Shown here: positions 1 through 5,949 of the stretch, piece by piece
Layout of the letters: each line of letters starts with the position of its first letter
Numbering within the stretch: the first letter of the stretch is position 1
Assembly (NCBI GenBank): GCA_905479505.1
Contig: CAJQMS010000131.1
Span: 1-6,232, forward strand
Length of the DNA: 6,232 bases
Direction: 5' to 3'
From: an uncultured Burkholderiales Genera incertae sedis bacterium
GTDB taxonomy: Bacteria > Pseudomonadota > Gammaproteobacteria > Burkholderiales > Eutrophovitaceae
The notes under the pieces: generated by a model
Told to the model about the DNA's origin: nothing
The model's input: only the letters and a program-made list of their open reading frames with translations
The model's database searches: none
Position numbers and translations under genes: made by a program

Positions 1-2
1 CG

Positions 3-584
3 GGCACTACGTGTCCTTTCAGCCACAGATGTCGTATCGTTTTGTTTGAGAAGGGTATGGATTTCCAGATCGTGGATGTAGATTTATTCGATAAGCCAGA
101 GGATTTGGCTGTTATGAATCCATATAATCAAACTCCGGTGTTAGTGGAGCGAGATCTTGTGCTGTACGAGTCAAACATAATCAACGAGTATATTGACGAT
201 CGATTTCCGCATCCCCAGTTGATGCCTGCAGATCCAGCTTTAAAAGCGCGTGCAAGATTGTTTCTATTTCGGTTTGAAGACGACCTCTTTTCACATATTC
301 AAGCAATTGAGTCTGGAACCGCGCGGCAAGCCGAGCAAGCTAGAGGGCAGGTGCGTGACAGCTTAATTCAAGTTGCTCCGGTATTTTTGAAGCAAAAATA
401 TATGCTTGGTGACGATTTTTCCATGCTTGATGTGGCGATTGCGCCACTTTTATGGAGGCTAGACCTCTACGGCATTCAACTTCCTAAAGCTGCAGCGCCC
501 CTAATGAAGTATGCAGAGAGATTGTTTAGTCGTTCCGCGTTTGTGGAAGCGTTAACGCCCTCAGAAAAAGTGATGCGCAGGTGA
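3..584 (+). CDS. sspA: Stringent starvation protein A homologue (GST fold), 5' partial
   Basis: The reading frame is open from the left edge, so the N-terminus is cut; 193 residues are visible and about six more would be expected. SspA is a cytoplasmic GST-fold protein that binds RNA polymerase and reprograms transcription under starvation and acid stress; the E. coli protein has no glutathione transferase activity. Visible features are a CPFS motif at visible residues 4-7 (the thioredoxin-like N-terminal domain), NPYNQTPVLV and LYESNIINEYIDDRF (strand-turn-helix with the ESN/ESxI turn), the PHP surface motif at about 69-71 (known in E. coli SspA as needed for activity) and an all-helical C-terminal domain with DFSMLDVAIAPLLWRL. 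A TTG at 42 also opens the frame, but conserved residues lie before it, so it is not the start. Its stop overlaps the sspB start, implying translational coupling. In betaproteobacteria this gene usually follows petABC, which would lie left of the window (family knowledge, not seen). Confidence 0.95.
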   Translation, partial: GTTCPFSHRCRIVLFEKGMDFQIVDVDLFDKPEDLAVMNPYNQTPVLVERDLVLYESNIINEYIDDRFPHPQLMPADPALKARARLFLFRFEDDLFSHIQAIESGTARQAEQARGQVRDSLIQVAPVFLKQKYMLGDDFSMLDVAIAPLLWRLDLYGIQLPKAAAPLMKYAERLFSRSAFVEALTPSEKVMRR

Positions 585-988
585 AGGCGAACCTCTCGAT
601 CTCACCTTATCTCATACGAGCGATTTATGATTGGTGTTGCGATTCTGGACAGACTCCTTATATATCGGTCCGCGTATCAGATTCTTCTAACGTGCCCGTA
701 GAACATGTTCGTGATGGTGAAATTGTTCTTAATATAGGGACAGGTGCCTCGAGAGACCTCCGTATTGATAATGAAGCAGTAACTTTCTCTGCGAGATTCT
801 CCTCTGTTTCAAGGGAAATTTACGTTGCTACTAAGGACATAAAGGGGATTTTTTCGAGAGAATCTGGTCAGGGTCTAGCTTTCAACGTTGAGGATGATCC
901 AGAGGGGGAGGTCGATAGCCTGGGCAAAAAAAAGCTCAGTGATCCCGTTCGCATAACTTCGAAGCAAAGATTAAAAATTGTAAAGTAA
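581..988 (+). CDS. sspB: ClpXP protease specificity-enhancing factor SspB
   Basis: SspB is a cytoplasmic adaptor that delivers ssrA-tagged proteins from stalled ribosomes, and some other substrates, to the ClpXP protease. The 135-residue product has the family layout. A substrate-binding domain covers about residues 6-104, with SPYLIRAIYDWC, the strand PYISVRV, GEIVLNIG, and the block REIYVATKDIKGIFSRESGQ; GLAF and NVE follow it. Then comes an acidic, poorly conserved linker (about 104-127) and a C-terminal tail LKIVK (131-135), which matches the ClpX-docking XB motif (LRVVK in E. coli). The start is GTG at 581, in the overlap GTGA with the sspA stop. There is no good Shine-Dalgarno sequence, so reinitiation after sspA is the likely route. 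The order sspA-sspB is the normal operon. Confidence 0.95.
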   Translation: MKANLSISPYLIRAIYDWCCDSGQTPYISVRVSDSSNVPVEHVRDGEIVLNIGTGASRDLRIDNEAVTFSARFSSVSREIYVATKDIKGIFSRESGQGLAFNVEDDPEGEVDSLGKKKLSDPVRITSKQRLKIVK

Positions 989-1015
989 ACTTTTTTTTTC
1001 AGAAGCATTTATAAT
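987..1015 (+). promoter_or_regulatory. Probable promoter of tRNA-Thr and downstream genes
   Basis: A perfect TATAAT lies at 1010-1015, just past the sspB stop. It predicts transcription from about 1022, leaving a leader of roughly ten bases before the mature tRNA at 1032. No good -35 hexamer is seen: at 17-base spacing the sequence is AAACTT (987-992), running into a nine-base T tract at 991-999. The position right before a tRNA gene supports the call. It could also drive the coiled-coil gene, because no terminator follows the tRNA. Confidence 0.55.
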
Positions 1016-1031
1016 TACGTCGTTGTTTAAA

Positions 1032-1107
<76 letters not shown>

Positions 1108-1132
1108 TATTTCAACATGTCGGGAGGCCTTA

Positions 1133-1495
1133 ATGCAAAGTACACGCAGAGCTAAGAGCCACATTTTCTGGTTGATGGGTGCGTACTTGTGCGCTTCATT
1201 TTTGCCGACACTTATTGCGGCGGAGATGACTTTCGAAGACGCGCAAATGCGGACTGTTCATGCACGCAAGGCGATGGAAGACAAAAAGAAGTCACTCGAC
1301 ATTCTTATGCAGGAGGCGGAGCAAAGGCGAAATGTTGTTTCTGACTTGACTTCAAGACTTCAGGCCGCTGAAAAAAATTTAAATGAATTCGAGGGTAGAG
1401 CTAATAAGCTCGAAAAAGAATACGAGAGTTTAAAAAATATCTGGGCAGAGGAAGCCAAAAGATTAAAAGAAATCCATAACAAAGATCGTCGCTAG
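1133..1495 (+). CDS. Small exported coiled-coil protein, function unknown
   Basis: I do not recognise a named family. The 120-residue product has a basic n-region (MQSTRRAKSH), a hydrophobic stretch (about 11-28) and a likely signal peptidase I site after LIAA (residue 30). The Cys at 20 does not sit in a lipobox. The rest, about 33-115, is strongly charged and helical, with a heptad-like spacing of L, V and A residues (for example SRLQAAEKNLNEFEGRANKL), so a periplasmic or surface-anchored coiled coil is likely. The frame is open back to 1094, but that region is the tRNA. The ATG at 1133 has a good GGGAGG (1122-1127) at five-base spacing, which decides the start. It lies 25 bases after the tRNA with no terminator between and is probably co-transcribed with it; sucC starts 38 bases downstream. 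An outer-membrane or cell-envelope structural role is possible but only inferred. Confidence 0.82.
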   Translation: MQSTRRAKSHIFWLMGAYLCASFLPTLIAAEMTFEDAQMRTVHARKAMEDKKKSLDILMQEAEQRRNVVSDLTSRLQAAEKNLNEFEGRANKLEKEYESLKNIWAEEAKRLKEIHNKDRR

Positions 1496-1533
1496 TCCCG
1501 TATAAATTAATTGAAAGTCTGGTGTAACCTCCA

Positions 1534-2703
1534 ATGAAGATTCATGAATATCAAGCGAAAGAGATTTTGCGTGCCCATGGGGTAAAAACTCCTCGCGGAA
1601 TCCCGTGCTTCTCTGATGAGGACGCAGAGGCAGCAGCTAAGCTGCTGGGTGGTAAGGTTTGGGTGGTAAAGGCACAAATTCATGCTGGCGGACGAGGCAA
1701 AGGCGGGGGAGTCAAGGTTGTTCAATCGATTGAAGAGGTCAAGTCCACGGCGTCGACTATCCTTGGTATGCAGTTAGTGACACCTCAAACTGGTCCCGGT
1801 GGGCAACTGGTAAAGCGTCTTTTGGTCGAGGAGGGTGCGCAGATTCAAAAGGAGCTTTACGTCGGCATGGTTGTTGACCGTGAATCTCAGACTTTGTGCC
1901 TTATGGCTTCATCTGAGGGTGGGATGGACATCGAGGAGGTTGCATCGATATCTCCTGAAAAAATTCACAAACTGTTCATAGATCCTAGGCTAGGGTTGAA
2001 CCGTGACAGCGCGATTGAGCTTAGCGACAAGATTGGGTTGCCTGAGGAATCGCTTACGAAAGGCGCAGATTTGTTTGAATCGCTCTATCAAACGTTTGTG
2101 ACGACCGATGCTTCTTTGGTTGAAATTAATCCTATGATTGTGACTAGAGATGGAGATGTTTTAGCCCTTGACGCGAAGATGAATTTCGATACGAATGCCC
2201 TTTTTAGGCAATCAAAAATAGTCAGCATGCGTGATTTAGATGAAGAAGATCCGGCAGAAATCGAAGCATCAAAATCTGATTTATCCTATATCTCTCTAGA
2301 CGGAGACATCGGTTGCCTAGTAAATGGTGCGGGCCTTGCTATGGCGACGATGGATGTGATTAAGCTCTTCGGTGGCGAGCCGGCTAACTTTCTTGACGTT
2401 GGAGGGGGGGCAACAACTGAGAAAGTCACCGAGGCATTTAAGATTATGCTCTCGAACCCAAATCTGAAAGCTATTTTTGTGAATATTTTTGGTGGCATTA
2501 TGCGATGTGACGTGATTGCCACGGGGGTAGTCGAAGCAGCAAAGCAGGTTGACCTTAAGGTGCCCCTAGTCGTGCGTATGAAAGGTACTAACGAAGATTT
2601 AGGTAAGACAATTTTGATTGAGTCTGGCTTGCCAATTATTTCATCTGACAATATGGCTGATGCGGCTCAGCGAGTAGTCGAAGCAACACGAGGTAGCCGA
2701 TAA
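1534..2703 (+). CDS. sucC: Succinyl-CoA synthetase (ADP-forming), beta subunit
   Basis: SucC pairs with SucD to convert succinyl-CoA, phosphate and ADP to succinate, CoA and ATP in the TCA cycle, in the cytoplasm. At 389 residues it matches the E. coli length (388). The ATP-grasp domain fills about 2-230: K46, the nucleotide loop GGRGKGGG (52-59), E99, and the Mg-binding N199 (in VEINP) and D213 (in ALDAK). The C-terminal CoA-ligase domain has NGAGLAMATMD (N264), the loop NFLDVGGGA and GGIMR (320-324), which lines the substrate site shared with SucD. Residue numbers agree with the E. coli enzyme. The ATG at 1534 gives the standard MKIHEYQAKEIL start. There is no classical Shine-Dalgarno; GGTG (1521-1524) at nine bases is the best candidate. 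A weak TATAAA box at 1501-1506 lacks a -35, so an own promoter is uncertain. Confidence 0.98.
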   Translation: MKIHEYQAKEILRAHGVKTPRGIPCFSDEDAEAAAKLLGGKVWVVKAQIHAGGRGKGGGVKVVQSIEEVKSTASTILGMQLVTPQTGPGGQLVKRLLVEEGAQIQKELYVGMVVDRESQTLCLMASSEGGMDIEEVASISPEKIHKLFIDPRLGLNRDSAIELSDKIGLPEESLTKGADLFESLYQTFVTTDASLVEINPMIVTRDGDVLALDAKMNFDTNALFRQSKIVSMRDLDEEDPAEIEASKSDLSYISLDGDIGCLVNGAGLAMATMDVIKLFGGEPANFLDVGGGATTEKVTEAFKIMLSNPNLKAIFVNIFGGIMRCDVIATGVVEAAKQVDLKVPLVVRMKGTNEDLGKTILIESGLPIISSDNMADAAQRVVEATRGSR

Positions 2704-2704
2704 A

Positions 2705-3586
2705 ATGTCAATTTTGATTAATAAACATACGAGAGTTATTACCCAAGGAATTACAGGAAAAACCGGTCGATTTCACACCCAGACGAGCCGGGACTATGCA
2801 AACGGAAAAAATTGCTACGTTGCTGGTGTGAACCCTAAGAGGGCTGGCGAAAATTTTGAGGGAATTCCAATTTATGGCGCAGTGGCTGAGGCAAAGGAGC
2901 AGACAGGAGCCACAGTCTCTGTGGTTTATGTTCCACCAGCGGGTGCCGCGAAAGCCATTTTAGAGGCGGTCGAAGCCGAACTCGATTTGGTGATTTGTAT
3001 TACTGAAGGGATTCCAGTTAAAGATATGATAGACCTTCGACATGCTATGCGGGAGAGGAATACTCGAACATTGTTACTTGGACCAAATTGTCCAGGCGTG
3101 ATCACTCCGGAGGAATTAAAAATTGGAATTATGCCGGGACACATTCATAAGCAAGGTCGAATCGGTGTGGTATCTCGGTCTGGAACGCTGACATATGAGG
3201 CTGTTGCTCAGTTGACTGAGTTAGGGCTTGGTCAAAGCACGGCAGTCGGCATTGGTGGTGACCCGGTTAATGGAATCAAACATATCGATGTATTGAAATT
3301 ATTTAATGATGACCCGGATACCGACGCTGTTGTCATGATAGGTGAGATTGGTGGTACTGACGAAGAGATCGCAGCGCGGTGGGTTAAGGAGCACATGACA
3401 AAGCCAGTAGCTGGTTTTATCGCTGGTGTTACTGCGCCCCCAGGAAAGCGAATGGGCCATGCTGGTGCCATTATTTCAGGTGGACAAGGAACTGCGGATG
3501 AAAAGTTAGAGATCATGGATGCCAGTGGTATTGCCGTGACGAGAGACCCATCAAAAATGGGTTCGTTATTGCAGTCGCTCATCTGA
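2705..3586 (+). CDS. sucD: Succinyl-CoA synthetase, alpha subunit
   Basis: SucD carries the CoA-binding domain and the histidine that is phosphorylated during the SucCD reaction. The 293 residues compare with 289 in E. coli. Visible parts are the Rossmann-like CoA-binding domain (GITGKTGRFH at 15-24, CITEGIP near 98-104, GPNCPGVITP near 126-135), SRSGTLTYE (158-166), and the ligase domain with the phosphohistidine H252 in KRMGHAGAI, followed by the GGQGTADEK loop. The insert RDYANGKNCYVAGVNPK (29-45) is the longer betaproteobacterial form compared with E. coli. The gene starts one base after the sucC stop, with GAGG (2690-2693) inside the sucC end as ribosome binding site, so the two are one transcription unit with matched output. 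Its last 21 bases overlap the convergent CWC gene. Confidence 0.98.
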   Translation: MSILINKHTRVITQGITGKTGRFHTQTSRDYANGKNCYVAGVNPKRAGENFEGIPIYGAVAEAKEQTGATVSVVYVPPAGAAKAILEAVEAELDLVICITEGIPVKDMIDLRHAMRERNTRTLLLGPNCPGVITPEELKIGIMPGHIHKQGRIGVVSRSGTLTYEAVAQLTELGLGQSTAVGIGGDPVNGIKHIDVLKLFNDDPDTDAVVMIGEIGGTDEEIAARWVKEHMTKPVAGFIAGVTAPPGKRMGHAGAIISGGQGTADEKLEIMDASGIAVTRDPSKMGSLLQSLI

Positions 3587-3760
3587 CTCCATTGTTTCCA
3601 GATTAATGGCGTGAGAAATACAGTCTGAACATAAACATCCGTCCCCAAGCCCTCCGGACAAGATATTTGGAAAGTCAGTGGCGCACCAACATGGTTGGCC
3701 GTTCTCCATTCCACATTCGAATTTCTTATGGCAACGACAGCACGTATTTTTTGGAAGCAT
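3566..3760 (-). CDS. Small Cys-rich CWC-domain protein
   Basis: This 64-residue product fits the cysteine-rich CWC family (Pfam Cys_rich_CWC), small uncharacterised proteins common in proteobacteria. It has nine cysteines: C7, C8 and C10 (CxxC), C16 in FEC, the diagnostic PCWC (23-26), and a closing CLCSDC (42-47). The pattern suggests metal binding, probably zinc, but no function is established. The frame is open upstream to 3901 inside the GST gene; I chose the ATG at 3760 because the CWC homology starts right after it and it lies 14 bases beyond the GST stop. The ribosome site is weak, so coupling to GST translation is likely. The TAA stop at 3568-3566 lies inside the 3' end of sucD, giving a 21-base antisense overlap. 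Confidence 0.85.
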   Translation of the reverse strand: MLPKNTCCRCHKKFECGMENGQPCWCATDFPNILSGGLGDGCLCSDCISHAINLETMESDERLQ

Positions 3761-3774
3761 TGCTTGCGATCTTA

Positions 3775-4404
3775 TTAATTCAAAAATGGCACGGCCATTC
3801 CTTTTTTGACTGCGTCTCTGCTTCCCACTGTGCTGAACCACCTTGACACGTTTGGATAGGCCGATAGTTCTATTTCGTGCCACTCGTGCCGAGCTATCCA
3901 TGGAAATGTAGCGATGTCAGCTATCGAGTATTTTTTGGTTAAAAACTCACTCTCAGCGAGACGCTTGTCCAGAACACGGTATAGCCGCTCCGTTTCAGTT
4001 TTATACCGATTAATAGCGTAAGGGACAGGTTCTGAGGCTGCTCTTAAAAAATGGTGAACTTGGCCAAAAATCGGACCGGCACCGCCCATCTGAAACATAA
4101 GCCATTGCATTGTTTTGAAACGCTCGGGGCCAGAAGTCGGCAAAAATTTTTCGAACTTCTCCGCTAAATAAATTAATATCGCACCTGATTCGAAGAGTTT
4201 TAGAGGAGACTTATTATTTGTATCGTGATCAACGATCGCTGGAATTTTGTTATTCGGACTGATGGATAGAAATTTTTTTGAAAACTGCTCGTCTTTCCCG
4301 ATATTTATACTGATAGTCTGGTACTCGACATTTAGCTCTTCTAACATTACAGAGACCTTGCGTCCATTAGGCGTCGCCCACGTGTATAAATCAATCAAAA
4401 TCAT
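3775..4404 (-). CDS. yfcG: Glutathione transferase, YfcG/Nu-class type (disulfide-bond reductase)
   Basis: Close in pattern to E. coli YfcG, a cytoplasmic GST-family protein with strong glutathione-dependent disulfide reductase activity. The product is up to 209 residues (YfcG 215). The thioredoxin-like domain has the TPNG motif (11-14, supplying the active-site Thr/Asn of Nu-class enzymes), SPNNKIPAIVDH (49-60) and LFESGAILIYLAEK (70-83, the glutathione-binding ES pair). The helical domain has the family signatures GPIFGQVHHF (110-119), PYAINRY and YSIADIATFPWI (159-170). The coordinates use the outermost ATG at 4404, but GGAG at 4409-4406 is only one base from it. TTG at 4398 has seven-base spacing and gives MIDLY, exactly as YfcG begins, so the true start is probably 4398 (207 residues). 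It leads a two-gene unit with the CWC gene and diverges from the DUF2905 gene. Confidence 0.93.
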   Translation of the reverse strand: MILIDLYTWATPNGRKVSVMLEELNVEYQTISINIGKDEQFSKKFLSISPNNKIPAIVDHDTNNKSPLKLFESGAILIYLAEKFEKFLPTSGPERFKTMQWLMFQMGGAGPIFGQVHHFLRAASEPVPYAINRYKTETERLYRVLDKRLAESEFLTKKYSIADIATFPWIARHEWHEIELSAYPNVSRWFSTVGSRDAVKKGMAVPFLN

Positions 4405-4484
4405 TCTCCGTTTTTATGAATGTATGATATTAGCGTTGATGATTGGAAATAGGGGTAGTTTAAACGAAGGGGGATACAAAATCT
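4405..4484. promoter_or_regulatory. Divergent intergenic region between the GST and DUF2905 genes
   Basis: These 80 bases must hold the start signals for both divergent genes. A TATGAT (4423-4428, plus strand) and an overlapping TATCAT (4429-4424, minus strand) each match the -10 consensus at five of six positions, and both would leave a leader that includes the ribosome sites (GGAG at 4409-4406 minus; GAAGGGGG at 4466-4473 plus). No convincing -35 box is seen for either direction. The overlap would let one polymerase exclude the other, but this is inference. Confidence 0.3.
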
Positions 4485-4697
4485 TTGCTTAAGTGGGTAC
4501 TTACAATAATCGTCGCAGTGCTTGTTATTTCTTTTATCAGGCCAACTATTTTTAAATTTTTACGGAAATTTATTGGCCGCGAAATTATGCCGGGGGATAT
4601 TTCCATAACTTTTTTTAATCGCAGGCTATATCTACCTTTTGGCTCGACGCTCATATTGAGTCTTTTAGCTACCGGCTTATATTGGTTTATTCGTTAG
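4485..4697 (+). CDS. DUF2905 family two-helix membrane protein
   Basis: This 70-residue protein matches the DUF2905 family of small bacterial inner-membrane proteins of unknown function. It has a first membrane segment at about 3-18, a short basic cytoplasmic-type stretch, the family motif PGDI (36-39) followed by a strand-like ITFFNRRLYLPFGS, and a second membrane segment at about 54-69. The start is TTG at 4485: the in-frame stop TAA at 4461-4463 leaves no ATG or GTG upstream, the MLKW beginning is what the family shows, and GAAGGGGG (4466-4473) sits 11 bases before it. The gene is alone on the plus strand, divergent from the GST gene and convergent with cca, overlapping the cca end by 11 bases. 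Confidence 0.88.
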   Translation: MLKWVLTIIVAVLVISFIRPTIFKFLRKFIGREIMPGDISITFFNRRLYLPFGSTLILSLLATGLYWFIR

Positions 4698-5910
4698 GCT
4701 CTGAGACCACAGTTTCATCGAACTGCGCGCGAGAGGGAAAAGCGTGATCGAGCGCGGCAATTCGTTGGTGTCTAATAACTTCTCTTATACTTTCCCGGTC
4801 TTTCGTGAGTTTAAGGTCGCCATGCTTAGTTGATTTAAGTACTTTTAAAGAGTCTTTAACAAGTATTAATTGGGCGGAGTGTGCGCCATTAGTAAATACT
4901 TCGTCAACTATAGCGATGGATTCTAGAATGTGCCGGAAACGAATAGGGTTCCTTAAGCCATCTAAATTAATTATCAAATCCACTAATTGCTCATTGCTCA
5001 TTTTATAAGCGTTTAAGACGGATTGAAGGTGAGTTAAAAAATGAAGGGATACTTGATATTGCGTCTTAGTAGCCTTAAGTTTACTTAAGACTGCCTTAAG
5101 GCGGCTCACATGAAAATTTGGAGCAGGCTGGGTGTTAACTCTTAAAACCTTAGTTAGGTTTTTCTCGGTAAGTAAACAAAGAATTGCTACTCGACTCTCT
5201 ATTGCTAGTTGATTTTTCGAGGCTAAGTCAAGCGCACGATATATAAGTTTTCGGTCTTTAATGTCTTCTGCGCCCAGAAGTAGCATATCACTCATTTCTC
5301 GCAAGGCTCCACAGGTCCTCAAGCTATCTATCATTTTGGATGGGTTACCACCTTTTAGCCCTGAGATGATTTCGTTCCAAATGCGCTCTTGGCTCAAATG
5401 TTTAATCTCACCAGAATTGACTACCTGCTTCATCAAATTTTGCGTATCGGGGTGAATATCGAAATTTAGTGTCGAATTAAACCGACAAACCCTAAATACC
5501 CTTAGCGGATCTTCAACGAAAGCCTCACTAACGTGCCTCAGTAGTTTATTTTCCAGATCAAGTATCCCGTTAAACGGATCTATAAGTTCTCCCTCTGACG
5601 TCTTTGCGATTGCATTAATGGTTAGATCTCGTCGTTTAAGGTCCTCTTCGAGGGTCACTGCAGCGTTAGCATGAAACGTGAATCCTTGATGTCCTTGTCC
5701 CGTTTTTCGTTCGGTACGCGCTAATGCATATTCTTCTTTGGTTCGAGGATGCAAAAAAACCGGAAAATCCCGACCAACTGGAAGGTAGCCATCAGCAATC
5801 ATTTGCTCCACCGTTTGGCCGACAACAACAAAGTCCTTATCTTTGATGGGGAGGCCCAGTAATTCGTCCCTTACTGCACCTCCCACCAGGTAGTAAGACA
5901 CTTTATTCAT
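4687..5910 (-). CDS. cca: CCA tRNA nucleotidyltransferase with degenerate HD domain
   Basis: Class II CCA-adding enzyme, which adds or repairs the 3' CCA of tRNAs without a template in the cytoplasm. The 407 residues compare with 412 in E. coli. The head has GGAVRD (10-15), the catalytic DKD (24-26), RTERK (65-69), RRDLTINAIA (93-102), and EDPLRVFRVCRF (133-144); the neck has LSQERIWNE (172-180). The nucleotidyltransferase motifs are all present, so the CCA-adding activity should be intact. The C-terminal half lines up by pattern with the E. coli HD domain (DGLRNPIRF, RHQRIAAL at the end), but the HD pair is missing: CHDLGK of E. coli is CLLTEK here (245-250). The ATG at 5910 gives the family start; no other ATG, GTG or TTG lies between it and the upstream in-frame stop. 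No Shine-Dalgarno is evident. It follows the NDUFA9-like gene by 39 bases, probably in one operon. Confidence 0.96.
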   Translation of the reverse strand: MNKVSYYLVGGAVRDELLGLPIKDKDFVVVGQTVEQMIADGYLPVGRDFPVFLHPRTKEEYALARTERKTGQGHQGFTFHANAAVTLEEDLKRRDLTINAIAKTSEGELIDPFNGILDLENKLLRHVSEAFVEDPLRVFRVCRFNSTLNFDIHPDTQNLMKQVVNSGEIKHLSQERIWNEIISGLKGGNPSKMIDSLRTCGALREMSDMLLLGAEDIKDRKLIYRALDLASKNQLAIESRVAILCLLTEKNLTKVLRVNTQPAPNFHVSRLKAVLSKLKATKTQYQVSLHFLTHLQSVLNAYKMSNEQLVDLIINLDGLRNPIRFRHILESIAIVDEVFTNGAHSAQLILVKDSLKVLKSTKHGDLKLTKDRESIREVIRHQRIAALDHAFPSRAQFDETVVSEPNE

Positions 5911-5949
5911 CAGGTATAACGTGATACGAGAGATTTTGTGAAGGTCACC

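Noticed and set aside
981..999. Possible intrinsic terminator after sspB (AAAG-TAAA-CTTT before a nine-base T run)
   Set aside because: The stem is only four A/T-rich pairs with a single G-C, too weak to stop transcription, and it overlaps the sspB end and the tRNA promoter region.
1501..1506. TATAAA as a sucC promoter -10 box
   Set aside because: No -35 sequence lies at 16-18 bases upstream; AT-rich spacers produce such hexamers by chance. Kept only as a remark under sucC.
2286..2651. Antisense open frame of 121 codons inside sucC, and similar ones in sucD
   Set aside because: They lie opposite strongly conserved coding sequence, resemble no family and have low-complexity Ser/Thr/Pro/Ile composition typical of shadow frames.
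4436..4464. TTGATG and TTTAAA at 17-base spacing as a promoter for the DUF2905 gene
   Set aside because: Each hexamer matches only four of six bases and the predicted start, near 4471, falls inside the ribosome binding site, which would remove it from the mRNA.
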